64,000 nt of DNA from Dermatemys mawii (GCA_007922305.1 ML677341.1:67824663-67888662), one strand, 5' to 3'; positions 46,100 to 57,434 are shown, counted from the first letter of the stretch. The notes: a model not told the origin generated them from the letters alone. A program made the numbers and translations.

Positions 46100-47340
46100 T
46101 TCAGTCAGGATCAGCGGGAGAACCCCTCCCTGAAGTGGGTGTACAAACAGTTGGCCAGGGTAAATGGAACCCTGAACCTGCCTCACCTGGCAGCTACCTA
46201 TCCCCACTTTGAGTTGGTGGGAGATCGCCTATACCGACTCACCCGCAACTCACAGACTGAGGAAGCTCACAGCCCAACTTGTGGTTCCTCGTTGTCACCA
46301 GCGAGCAGTTCTGTGGTTAGCCCACGAAGTCCCCGCAGCTGGCCACTGGGCCATGAGAAAACCCTGGCCCGGATCTTAGCTCGATTCTACTGGCCCGGGG
46401 TACATAAGGAAGTCAAAGGCTTCTGTGATTCTTGCCCAGAATGCCAACGGGCCGCTCCAAAGGGGGTGCCAAAAGCTCCTCTAGTGCCATTGCCCATCAT
46501 CGGCACGCCTTTTGAAAGGATAGGCATGGATATTGTGGGGCCCCTCCCTAAGAGTGTGGCAGGGTTCCAGTATATTTTAGTAGTCCTGGACTATGCCACG
46601 TGGTTCCTAGAAGCCATCCCCCTTCGAAACATCACAGCCCGAATGGTTGCTACCAAGCTCCTGAAAATCTTCGCCTGGGTAGGTCTCCCCCAAGAAATAC
46701 TAACTGACCAAGGTACCAATTTCACATCCAAGTTCCTGCGCCAAGTCTCTGAGCTCCTGGGGATAATAAAACTTCAGACTTCCGTTTACTACCCGCAGAC
46801 GGATGGACTAGTGGAACATTTTAACCGCACCCTGAAGCAGATGTTACAGAAGTTCCCCCCTAAAGACTTGCGCCAGTGGGATCAACTGATTCCCCCTCTG
46901 CTACTGGCCCTTTGGGAGGTGCCACAGTCGTCCACTAAGTTCTCCCACTTTGAGTTGCTCTATGGGAGACAGCCAAAAGGGCTACTTGACCTCATGCGAG
47001 AAGACTGGGAGCAGGGGCAGTCCCCCTCACACAACATTCTCCAATACGTGTTACAGCTCCAAGAATGACTGGCCCAGGTCAGGAACCTCCCAAGGGAGAA
47101 CCTACAGAATGCCCAAAAAGCACAAGAAACAATGTATAACGGGGCACCCATGAATGGACCTTTTCGCCAGGAGACCAAGTCTTGCTCCTTCTCCTGTCAG
47201 AGGAGTACAAGCTGCTAGCACGGTGGCAAGGGCCGTATGATGTTGTTCAGCAAGTGGGGCCAGTCACCTATGACGTGTCTCAGCCTGGTCGGAAGAAGAA
47301 GACCCAGATCTACCATGTCAACTTTCTGAAGGCCTAGCGA
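46100..47340 (+). pseudogene. Integrase of Gmr1-like element, upstream of RT
   Basis: Still in the gag frame: the zinc-binding HHCC region ends in CDSCPECQ (46422), then the DDE core with GMDIVGPLP (first Asp, 46526), LTDQGTNF (second Asp, 46700) and QTDGLVEHFNRTL (catalytic Glu, about 46816). A one-base change near 46350 and a compensating one near 46260 put the HHCC histidines out of frame. A TGA stands at 47066. A frameshift near 47150 precedes the C-terminal GPY/F-type module (RWQGPYDV, 47221). No chromodomain was recognised. Confidence 0.88.
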
Positions 47341-48240
47341 GAGCGGGAAGGGCTCTTAATCACACCGTACCCCCCTGATCCTGACCTCGGACCTGAACCA
47401 CCAGCTCCCACGGACCAGGAAGAACTGCAGTTGGGGCCTACCTTAACCGAGGAGCAGCAGACACAAGCCAAGGGACTGATAAAGGCCTTCCCTAAAACCT
47501 TTACAGCAAGTCCAGGGCAAACCACTCTCATTCAACACAGAATAATAACGAACCCTGGGGAGGTCATCCGAGAGACCACCAGACCATTGCCATGCCGCAT
47601 GCATGAGATCATGGAGAAAGAGGTGCAGGCCGTGCTGGAATTGGGGTAATCAAGCGGTCAGAGTGACTGGCGAAGCCCCTTTATCCTGGCCCCAAAACCT
47701 GATGGGACAGTCCATTTTTGCATTGCCTTTAGGCGGGTTAACAACATCTCGAAATTTGATGCCTACCCCATACCACACATTGATGAACTGTTGGACCGCC
47801 TTGGCAACTCGCAATACATCAGCACCTTCGATCTTACAAAAGGGTACTGGCAGATCCCCCTCAGCCAGAGCACCTGGGAGAAGACTGCCTTTGCTACCCC
47901 CTCTCAGTTATATCAATTCACCAGGTTGCCCTTCAGACTTCATGGGGCACCCGCCACATTCTGGAGGCTAATGGACCGCCTTCTACAACTGCACAAAGCC
48001 TATGCGGCTGCTTACCTGGACGACGTGGTGATCTACAGCTGCCACTGGGAGGAGCTCCTCAACCAGGTCACTGCTGTCCTGTGGGCCCTGAGGGATGCCG
48101 GCCTGACTGCCAACCCTAAGAAGTGCAAAATTGGCTGGCAAGAGACCACCTACTTGGGACATACTCTGGGGTGAGGGCAAGTGAAGCTGCTGATAGGGAA
48201 GGTCCAAGTGCTATATACCTACAAGGCTCCCAGGACAAAA
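47341..48240 (+). pseudogene. Reverse transcriptase of Gmr1-like element
   Basis: Lies 3' of integrase and one frame away from it. Blocks: DGTVHFCIAFRRVN (47701), where an expected acidic residue is Ala; FDLTKGYWQIPL (47827); and the catalytic YLDDVVIY (48013). GLTANPKKCKIG follows (48100). Two small compensating indels near 47645 and 47660 and a TGA at 48172 break it; another TGA is at 48241. Confidence 0.9.
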
Positions 48241-48762
48241 TGACAGGTGAGACAGTTCTTGGGGCTCACGGGATACTATCACCATTTTGTCCCTGGATTT
48301 GCTTCAATCGCAGCCCCACTGAGAGAGCTCCTGAAGAAGGACAGCCGTCGGCATGTGCGGTGGACCCTTGAATGTCAACAAGCCTTCCAAACCCTCAAGG
48401 TCTGGCTGTGTGAAGAGCCAGTCTTCTTCAGTCCCGACTTCAACAAGGAATTCATCGTGCAGACTGATGTGTCCAAAGTAGGCCTGGGAGCCGCCCTGGC
48501 CGTCAAGTGGGCTGTGAACACCTTGCGCTACTATCTGGCTGGCGGCCCCTTTGTACTAGTCACAGATCATGCACCGCTGAAGTGGTTGCAAACCGCCAAA
48601 GAAAGAAACAACTGGGTCAAGCGTTGGTACTTAACCCTGCAGCCATATGTATTTACAATCCGACATCGGGCAGGTAAGGACCATGTCAATGCAGACTTTT
48701 TCTCCCGTTTAGGGGAGGAGAAAGCTGCCGACTCCAGATTCCTGGAGCCGGATTTAAGGGTA
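48241..48762 (+). pseudogene. RNase H of Gmr1-like element, internally deleted
   Basis: After QFLGLTGYYHHFVPGF (48256) comes the RT connection and the RNase H start FIVQTDVSKVGLGAAL (48451). It then jumps within a few residues to KWAVNTLRYYLAG, so the catalytic-Glu region, about 25-30 codons, is missing near 48503. TDHAPLKWLQ (48565), RHRAGKDHVNADFFSRL (48661) follow. The frame runs on into the 3' LTR. Confidence 0.85.
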
Positions 48763-49880
48763 TGTGTGGGTAGTGATCCCAAGTGGTCTCACTCCAATTG
48801 GGAGTGTGAGGGAGCCGGGGATACCCCTTGGAGGGTGGAGCCAAGGCCGTCCCGCTCCCCTCGCCAGAAGTAAAGGGGTGGGACCGGAACTATAAAAGGC
48901 CAGCCCTGCAGCCCAGAAGCGGGGGAAGCAGGGGAGGAGAAGGATGCGCTGCAGGACCTGCTGTTGTCTAGAGGAAACTTGAGTCTGAGCTGCGCTCCAG
49001 CCCCCGTCGCTGAGGATGACTGGCCTGGAATACGCGCCGCTGTGTATCCGGAGGAACCGGACGCCAACTGGACGGCAGACCCTGAGTCAGCCGCCCCTAC
49101 AGAGGAACAGAGGAACACTAAAGACTGTTTGTTTGCTGGTTGCCTGAGCCTGAAGCCCAGGCCCCAGCCCTTAAAGACTGTTTGCCTGCTAGCTGCCTGT
49201 ACCACGCCCAGGCTATAGCCAGCCCTCCAAGACTGTTTTGTTTGTTTGCTGGCTGCCTGAGCCTGAAGCTCAGGCCCCAGTCCTGAAAGACTGTTTGCTT
49301 TGATGGCTGCCGGTGCCACGCCCAGACTAGCGCCGGCCTCTCAAAGACTGTTTTGTGGCTGCCTGTGCCCTGAAGCTCAGGCCCCAGCCCTGAAAGACTG
49401 TTTGCTTTGCTGGCTGCCTGTGCCATGCCCAGGCTCGGGCCAGCCTCTCAAAGACTGTTTTGCTGGCTGCCTGTGCCCTGAAGCCCAGGCCCCCGCCCCT
49501 AAGACTGTGTTTGTTGCTGGCTGCCTGAGGCCCTGAAGCCCCAGGCCCAGCTTGTAAAAGACTGTTTGTTTTGCTGGCTGCCTGTGCCACACCCAGGCTA
49601 TAGCCAGCCTCTAGAGACTGTTTGTTTGCCAGCTGCCTGTGCCCTGAAACCCAGGCCCCAGCTGGTAAAGACAGTTTGTCGCTGGCTGCCTGAGGCCCTG
49701 AAGCCCAGGCCCCAGTCTGTGAGACTGTTTGTTTGTTGGCTGCCTAAGCCCTGTCCAGGCTACCGCCAGCCCCCTTTGAGCGACGGTGCCATTTGAAGGT
49801 GGGCAAACGGAGCCTGAACCCGGCCAGTTTGGACCAGCCTGAGGGGTCTCCGTCCAAATGGGAGTGTGAGGGAGCCTACA
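48763..49880 (+). repeat. 3' LTR of the Gmr1-like element
   Basis: 1118 bp, starts TGTGTGGGTAGTGATC and ends GAGCCTACA; the exact start could be 2 bp later. Same TATAAAAG box. Carries twelve copies of the ~54-bp AAGACTG-containing unit (49122-49721) against five in the 5' LTR. The upstream flank GATTTAAGGGTA is a weak polypurine tract. Confidence 0.9.
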
Positions 49881-49885
49881 GTCCA

Positions 49886-51535
49886 TCACTGAAAAACATG
49901 TTTTCTAATCCTTTAGTCATTCTTGTGTCTCTTCTCTGAATCCTCTCCAATTTATCGACATCCTTTTTGAACTGTGGATGCCAGAACTGGACACAGTATT
50001 TGAGGTGTAGTCCTAGCAGCATCAAATATAGAGGTAAAATTACCTCTCTATTTCTATTTGAGTTTCCCCGTTTATGAATCCCTGGATCACATTAGCTCTT
50101 CTAGTGACATTATCACATTAAGAGCTTAAGTTGAGCTGATTAACCACCACATTCCCCATTTTTGTTCAGAGGCACTGCTTCCCAGGGTAGAGTCCTCCAT
50201 TGTATAATTATGGCCTACATTCTTTGTTCCTAGATGTATATATTTATATGTGGGCATATTAAAACTCGTATTGTTTGCTTGTGCCCACTTTACCAAGTGA
50301 TGCACATTGCTCTGAATCAGGAACCTGTCGTCTTCCTTGTTTATCATTCCCCACAATTTCTGTGTCATGTGTGAACTTTAACAGCGATGATTTTATGTTT
50401 TCTTCCAGATCATTCATAACATTTTAAAAATAGCATAGGGCTAAGAACTGATCCCTGCAGGGCACCTCTGGAAACACAAAAGCTAGACGATAAGTCAACG
50501 TTTACAATTACGTTTTGAGACCTATTAGTTAGCTAGTTTTTAGTCCATTTAATGCATACCATGTTAATTTTATATTGTTTTTGTTTTTTTAATAAAAATG
50601 TCATGCAGTAACCAAGTCAAACACCTTATAGAAGTCTATTATTTCAATACTATTACTTTTCACAACCAAACTTGTAGTCTCATCAAAAAAGGATATCTAA
50701 TTTGACATGATCTGTTTTCCATAAACCCATGTTGATTTGCATTAATTAATTATTAATCAAGTCCTGTATCAGCCATTCCGTTATTTTGCCTGGGATCTAT
50801 GTCAGGCTGACAGACCTATAATGAAATCCCATTTACCGTTTTTAAAAATTGGCACAACATTAGCTTTCTTCCATTCTTCTGGAACCTCCCCAGTGCTCCA
50901 AGACTTATTGAAAATCACTTTTAATGAACCAGCAAGCTCCACAGCCAGCTCTTTTAAAGCTCTTGGATACAAGTTATTTGGACCTGCTGATTTAAAAGTG
51001 TCTGACTTTAGAAGCTTCTCTTTAACATCCTCCAGAGATACTAGTGGAATGGAAAGAGTGTAATCATCACCATATGTAGAAACTATATAAACTGTTTCTC
51101 CCAAATTCATAACAGAAATATTTATTGGACTCTCTGGCTTTTCTGCATTATTACTGATAATTGTAGCATTTCCATCTAGTAATGGATCAATACCATCATT
51201 AGGATATTTTTAAATCTTAATATATTTTTTAAAATTCCTGTTGTCCTTAACTCTACTGGCCATAAATTTCTTCTTATGTCTCTTTGCTTCCCTTAACAAT
51301 TTTCCACAGTTCTTAGCTTCTGATTTGTATTCATTACTATCAACTTCCCCCTTCCTCCATTTGTTGTATATACCTGTCTTCACTTCTACTCTAAACCAGG
51401 TCAGTTTTTTTAACCATAATTGCATTCTTCCTCAGTTGTGGCTTTCTGGGCATCTAGTAAGTTAAATGATTCAAAATTATCTTTCACATTTTTCTGATTA
51501 AATTTTTTTCCCCAGCAGATCTGGCTCATACACAT
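49886..51535 (-). mobile_element. CR1 LINE, antisense, right part
   Basis: Continues the CR1 interrupted at 43734. On the minus strand 51110-50802 reads KELAVELAGSLKVIFNKSW and STGEVPEEWKKANVVPIFK, the N-terminal RT blocks of CR1. Tryptophan- and Lys-rich KLTWFRVEVKTGIYNKW (51400) marks the endonuclease-RT linker. Sequence beyond about 51535 no longer resembles CR1. Degenerate. Confidence 0.88.
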
Positions 51536-51963
51536 TGTAAAACACCTTGTCTCCACCCATCCTACATAAAGGCATGTTGAAAATGATCATTTCCCTGATC
51601 TGAATAGCATCTATTATTTCCATAACCTATTGCAGAGTAATTGACCACAGATAGAAGTATTTCATTTTTAACTGAGAGAGTTCATTTGAGTATAGTTTTG
51701 TGACTTCTGATTGTAAGATTCAGAAATCCTTGTTATGTTTCTTACCTGTGTCTGTGTATTAAACTTTATTATTGAGTTTGCTTTTGACTACTGTAAAGAC
51801 AATTAATTTCTGAATATTTGTGATCTATATAGTTATGGCAAATTGCTGAAACTTCCTCAACATACTGAATTAGTAATTTTCTTATTAGTAATCTCAAAAT
51901 AAATATATTAAAATGGCTTATTTTAAATCAATAGTTGCTTAATTAACACTTTCTTTTTATCAG
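51536..51963. other. Remaining native part of intron 16
   Basis: About 430 bp of A/T-rich sequence ending in CTTTTTATCAG. Together with 7 bp at the donor and 96 bp between the two CR1s it is all that is not recognisably transposon in this 10.8-kb intron. Confidence 0.55.
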
Positions 51964-52111
51964 AAGAATTCATATGGCCAAAATCTGAATGCTTCTTCAG
52001 CATATGGTAATAATAAACCAGCCCCAGGAAACAATTTTGTGATGGATTTACACTTGGAGCTTATTCAAGCTCAACACAGAGTCGCTGTGAAACTTCTTAA
52101 GATGAAACAAG
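51964..52111 (+). CDS. CFAP54: CFAP54 exon 17 of window
   Basis: Acceptor TTTTTATCAG| and donor CAAG|GTAAGG, 148 bp, phase 0, leaving one base into a Gly codon. Encodes a low-complexity Asn/Ser start (NSYGQNLNASSAYGN) and MDLHLELIQAQHRVAVKLL. Directly follows exon 16 in phase across the transposon-filled intron. Confidence 0.9.
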
Positions 52112-53687
52112 GTAAGGTTTAATAAAGCTAAATAACTGTCATGGTTGGATTAATGTTTACATTGGTATATTTTTGTAATATTATTTAAGTCATAAAAGTT
52201 TATCAATGCTTGTAAAATGCATCAAATTTGTGGCAATTTATATTTCACACACAATCAGAAATAACATGTTGAGATTAACATCTGCTTATGAAACAATATC
52301 CTGCAATCTTTAATCTATACTCAGTTACATCAGTGGTAATTAAACCTTAAAATGGACTTCAGGATTTGGCTCCTAGACAATAAGTTACATGATTTCAGTT
52401 GTATTGCAAATTGCTGTAATGTCTTTAAAATAAAGGAAGGAGGAAGCTCTGTAGATGGACCATCTGTAGTATACACACACTCTAGAAAAGTGGATTTAAA
52501 TAATTTATTTTATACTATTTGTAGTTTCAATTTCTATGCTACCAGTTTACCCTTATCTACTTGATGTTAGCAAGAAACCTGCTCTCCCACTCTGGTATGG
52601 AAGGCTCCAAGGAACCACTCTGCTTGGTCCATTTCTGAATATTTAAAAGCCACTATAAATCTTGTATTTCAGGATTTCCCATGAAATCCTAGTGTGGTAG
52701 GGTACCTTCTTCCTCTTGTCAGCCTCAGTGTTTCTCCCTTTGACAGTGTAGATGCCTGGAGTAAATCAGTCTGACTCTGGCGGGTTTTTTCCTCTCTGTG
52801 GTTTTATTTTTCCTTATTTACATGGTTGACCTCAGGCTAAGCCTAAGAAGTTCTCTGAAGCGAAATGAGGAAAAACCCAAATTCACAACACAAACAGAAA
52901 TATTTTCCCCTTTCCCCTCTCCAGGCTGTTACTGTACTACATTGGCTCTGATCTATCACCAGAAGAGGGGTTTTTAGAGGTCACTAGCAGCCCTTAATTG
53001 GCCTCAGGTATCTTTACTGAGTCTCTCACACTTCCCTAACACACACACATACACACACACACGCACACACACTTGTTGTTATTACGTCTTCACACACACT
53101 ATTGTTGTTATTACGTCTTGGCAATTCCTATCAAAATGCTCTTGGTGAGCCAGGAGTGGTGAGGGGCTGCAGGAGGGCCATGGACTCTGGCAAGATATAG
53201 CCCACATGTGGCAGCGTGAAGCCTGCCTTGAGCCACTGCCACTATCACACATGAAGCTTGGTGTATGTCAGCAATGGGGAAGTTCTGGAGGGTCCGTGGG
53301 ACGGGGTGGTGGCTCGACACACTGGTGTCAGCAGCACTGTCTGGGGACGCCTTCAGTCACTAGTTTAATAATACTGCGTAGGGCCCCATAAATCCCAAGA
53401 ATGGCCCTGACCATGCCCTTAAATCTTTCAGGATTGACTTCACATTAGATAACACAAGATCCCCATGAGCTAGCAGTGCTCCTAAGGATGACAGGGATAA
53501 GGGGATAGAATATTTTTGCTTGTCAGCTCACTCCAAGAAATGCTGATGAGCTAAACAAAATAACAGAGAGGAGCAGCTATTGTCAGAGTAGGAATTCAGA
53601 TAAAAAACTACCTATAAAGCCTCTTACAGTACTCTTCAACAGGGATACCATAATGAGCAAGATGATGAAGTGTTTTCTTTCATATAG
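52112..53687. other. Intron 17, LTR-like block and CA microsatellite
   Basis: Around 52680-53030 GC-balanced sequence (GTGTGGTAGGGTACCTTCTT) may be an old LTR fragment. A (CA)n run lies at 53038-53073, followed by two copies of TTGTTGTTATTACGTCTT separated by a short CA stretch (53074-53119). Confidence 0.45.
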
Positions 53688-53765
53688 GTGTTCAAATGGA
53701 TGGCAAAAATCTCAAGTCTACTAAGTCTCCTGGGAAAGATGTTAATTGCCTTAATCTCTTCACAG
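53688..53765 (+). CDS. CFAP54: CFAP54 exon 18 of window
   Basis: Acceptor TCATATAG| and donor ACAG|GTAATG, 78 bp, both ends splitting codons (two bases in, one base out). Encodes VQMDGKNLKSTKSPGKDVN and CLNLFT, a basic linker. Found through phase continuity. Confidence 0.85.
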
Positions 53766-53877
53766 GTAATGCATATTAATGTATTGATTAAAAAGCTTAG
53801 TGTATTATTGCTATAAATGTGTAAATAATTAAGAATTCTTATTATATCACTTGTTTAACAATATATTTGTTTTACAG

Positions 53878-53999
53878 AAACAGACATAATGAATAAAATA
53901 AAAAAGAATAAGTTATCCAAAGCTATCTTCCTGATGCAAAAGGCTGTATTGATGTTCCCTAAAGGATCAGCCAGTTCTTCCCAAAAACACCTTCTTGAG
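53878..53999 (+). CDS. CFAP54: CFAP54 exon 19 of window
   Basis: Acceptor GTTTTACAG| and donor GAG|GTAATA, 122 bp, completing a Glu codon and ending in phase 0. Encodes ETDIMNKIKKNKLSKAIFLM and QKAVLMFPKGSASSSQKHLL. The KAIFLMQKAV stretch looks like a TPR-like helix (inference). Confidence 0.9.
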
Positions 54000-55200
54000 G
54001 TAATATAAATGATCTTTACTGTAAAATTTCTGAAGTACCTTTTAAAATATCAGCTTTTAACATTCTACGTAAATGAGGACTGGATTATTTCTTCCTGCAA
54101 AACCACCTAAAAGGAAATGATCTGGGGAACCTGAAGTCAACATGAAAACCCTATTACAGAATTTTCGCTGAAGCCTTCCATGAGATGGGAGGGAAGGAGG
54201 AACAGAAGGAATGGGAAAGAAGTGTTTTTAACTCTTGTGGAATGGGCATTTGTTTCATCCCTAAATATTATGGATTGGCTGGAGGCCAAACTCTCCAAGC
54301 ACAGATCTTGCAACTCTGAGCCAGCTCTGCAGATCTCCCCAAATCCTTCATGTCCCACATGTAGGATTTTCTCCTAAAACTGTATTGGATGGAGATGAAA
54401 GATGAGACATGTTCACTCCTGGAGCAATGACAGGTGCAAGAGTTGGTGTTTTGCAATTCATGGGTGTAGGTGCATTGCGTGTCTGATCCAGAGCCCATTG
54501 AAGTCGTTGGGAATCTTTCCATTGACTGCAATGGCCTTTGCCCCAGTTCCTATCCATTAGGATTGTCTCTTCGTCAGTGAAATACAATACTTGTTTGTAG
54601 TCTTGGACAGGAAGATATTGGACTCTAAAACTTGTAACTATATTAGAAAATATATTTTCTGTCATTTTTATAAGTTTCTAAAATGTTAGTTATTTTTCTC
54701 ATCCTTTCAGTACCAGACAGTTGGACCATGGTAACAAAAACACCTGGCTTTATCAATTTAAAAAAAATACAAAAAGTGGTCTTAATAAGATTTTTAAAAC
54801 ACTCTAGAAATATTTTAAACTATTTTTTCTGTAAAATATGTGGTATATGGCAGTATACAAAATGGGGTGCGGTGATATGAAGATTTACCAGCAACTTGGC
54901 TGTGAGGACTTGTAGTTCCACCACTTTTGAATAACGTGGCCATCCAAACAAATTCTGGTAAAGACTTTGATACCACACTATTATCTATTCTTTTCTTGTC
55001 CTGTGTATATATCACACGCCAAAAAGGTAAGTAAAAAGAATGTTACTTCGATTTGCAAGTTAGGTCCTCAAGAGCTAGGAATGCAAGAATTAAGGTTGCC
55101 CATGCAACCTTCTCGCTAGCAGAAGGAGAAAGCTGGTTCATGTGGGTGGGTGGGGAAGTGGGCTGGCTGCTGGGGTGTAATAAGGCTGGTTATTTCCTGA
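54000..55200. other. Intron 19, left part
   Basis: Contains a short palindromic repeat at 54479-54550 (GATCCAGAGCCCATTGAAGT and CAATGGCCTTTGCCCC). The remainder is unclassified. Confidence 0.4.
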
Positions 55201-56825
55201 GCACCTACTGGTGGCCAGAGATCACTGTTTCCCTGCACACAGTCCAAACGTAATTAAATTACTGCCTTTCTAGGGGGTCCAATGTATTTAGTGCCTTGGG
55301 TACACATTGGCCATCCAAGACCCAATCCCAATCAAAGTCTCTGTCCTCTTAAGTAGGGATTCCCAAACTTCTTTCCCAGAACTGGGTCCTATCATTCCCA
55401 GGCTTTATTTGGCTGGAGTTCAGCCTCCTGGTTCTTACTACTCCACTTTTCTGGTATCAGGGTCTTCCCTGCAAGAGCCTTTCTCACTCCTTACAACTTC
55501 CTGAACTTTGCCTCTTCACTGTAGCTTTCAGCTGCTCTTTACAGTGGAAACAACAGATTACTCTCAGGTTGTTATTAGGGTTGTTTTAGCCTCAGGCTCT
55601 CTGTCTCATGGGACAAGCCACCCTGTAATATGGGGCCATGGGCTGAGACTGGGGGTGGTGGAAGGTAGACTGATCTCTTTCTTTCTCTCTCTCTCACCTC
55701 CCACCCGCACTGAGAGGTTTGGTGTGAATGGTCCTCCCAGATAGTATGATAGGCCACTGCAGATATATGCTGGGTCTGCATGGAAAATTTGTAAGGGGAA
55801 ATCTTTCCTCACGCTTTCTGTCATCTCCTCACTGGGAGGTTGGCAGGATGCTCCTTTCCCATGTGGGCACTCAAGGGGAACCCAGCCCAGACTAGCTCTC
55901 TCTATCGTCACTCCTAGAGAGGCTCTCTGCTCTCAGGGTTGCTAGTGCAGTGTCTGCTGCTGCTTTTGTGGCAGCTGGGACCAAATCTTGGATTCGAATA
56001 TTCACGTTTAGTTGTTATCTTGTCAAGATGCCAAAATTTTACTGATGGCACAAGTAAGAAGGTGAATGGCAACTTTCAAAACATTTATAATCAAACCTGA
56101 GTAAAACTTTATGGGACAAAGAACCTCTCCCCACCCCAAAAAAAAGGCTTTCTGACTGCTGAGTTTCAAAGGTCTGCTCCAAATAAAAGTGGTGGTAAAC
56201 TTCATATAAAAAGATTTATAAAAGAATCTTTTATAATGGAAAGCGATAGGAAAACTAAATATAGGAGACTGTGTGTGTGATATGGCCACTGAAGTGATAA
56301 TGCCTGTGCTAATGGCTTTTTACCTGATCTTCACATTTTCTTGTATTATAGCATTTTCTTCCATTTTCATTTGGATATATTTCTCTTTTGAAACAGTTTT
56401 TGTTGAATTCTGAGGAACATTTTAATACTGTGAAATTTCTTAAAATTTGTAGCAGTTAAGAATTCAGTACCTTTTAAACCATTTTATCATTTGAGTGCCA
56501 TCAATTTTAAAGAGGGAATAAGCATGTGAAATATTTCTCTTCAAACCATTAATAATAGTTGTTATTATGGAAGCATGAATATGCTGAGTTCCTATCCTGT
56601 TCTCAGAGACCCTGGTCTAGTGTCCAAAACTCACCCTTTCTTGGGGTGAGCAATACAACTGCTCAAAAACACTAATGCAACATAACTTTATTGGTCAGGA
56701 CATGTAGGTGAATGAAGTCAGACACAAGATAGATTTAAGTGTCAGGGTGCAACTTTATTAACATAACACTGGGGAGGGGCACTATATGCTCACCCATCTC
56801 TCATGTACTGGCGTTTAATTGGGTC
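55201..56825. other. Intron 19, possible retroelement remnants
   Basis: GC-balanced sequence at 55200-55990 may be an old LTR or other retroelement piece; no termini or coding recognised. 56000-56580 is A/T-rich. No gene. Confidence 0.3.
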
Positions 56826-57169
56826 CAGTGTTGGGTTATCAAACTTCATTGCACTGTGACTCCCTTCTGACAAAAAAACTACTACACCACCCCAGACTTA
56901 AGCCTGAACTCACCTGAGCTCGGCTGTCTGGCAGGGGCAAAGTCGAAGGGCTTCTGCCCCAGGCAAGAGGCCTATAATCTGAACCCCACAGCCCAGGGCT
57001 AAAGTCCTCAGGCTTCAGCTTTGGCCTTGGGCGGTGGGGCTTGGGCCCCAGGCTGTGGGATTTGGGATTCGGCCCTGTATCCCAGCAAGTCTAAGCCAGC
57101 TCTGACAACTCCATCAAAACAGGGTCGTGACTTACTTTGGGGTCCTGACCCACAGTTTGAGAATTGCTG
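56826..57169. mobile_element. hAT-like MITE, relative of the 10416 copy
   Basis: ATCAAACTTCATTGCACTGT on the left and CACAGTTTGAGAATTGCTG on the right match the ends of the element at 10416-10749. Interior words are shared in the same order (CCCAGGGCTAAAGTCCTCAG against CCCAGGGCTGAAGTCCTTGG). The exact left terminus is uncertain and no clean target duplication remains. Confidence 0.65.
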
Positions 57170-57434
57170 AGTTATAGGATTCCTTCGATTTAACCAATAT
57201 CCTGGGTGAGACCCACCTTAGCTTACCCTTGGGCTCATCTCACTTCTGAAACCTCTTGCCCTGCCTCCTATGGGGATAGAGGGTACCACAAGGGACCTCA
57301 GTCTGTGAAGAATTCAGGTTATTCCTTCCCCCAGAGGCACAAGATTCACCCGCAAAATCTGTGTTTCTTTTATTCTGGGAGCTATCTTTAGCCTTCTTCT
57401 GCACTGGAAACTGGCTGCACGTTGCAGCAAGCTA

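Larger units (their letters stand above)
43730..49885 (+). mobile_element. Gmr1-like Ty3/gypsy LTR retrotransposon, near complete, dead
   Basis: Element 43735-49880, flanked by the 5-bp duplication GTCCA (43730-43734 and 49881-49885), which restores the antisense CR1 when removed. Both LTRs have TGT...ACA ends. Internal order is gag with a SCAN-like region, zinc knuckle, protease, integrase, then reverse transcriptase and RNase H. Integrase upstream of RT is the hallmark of the Gmr1-like group; ordinary gypsy elements have it last. No envelope-like frame. gag-protease-integrase are in one frame with many stops; RT-RNase H is shifted by one. Sense orientation relative to CFAP54. Confidence 0.92.

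Noticed and set aside
49122..49760. CRISPR-like regular repeat array
   Set aside because: Vertebrate DNA, units diverged and contiguous without unique spacers, located inside an LTR; a minisatellite.
43735..49880. Endogenous retrovirus with envelope
   Set aside because: No envelope-like frame between RNase H and the 3' LTR; the pol frame runs directly into the LTR, so it is a retrotransposon without env.
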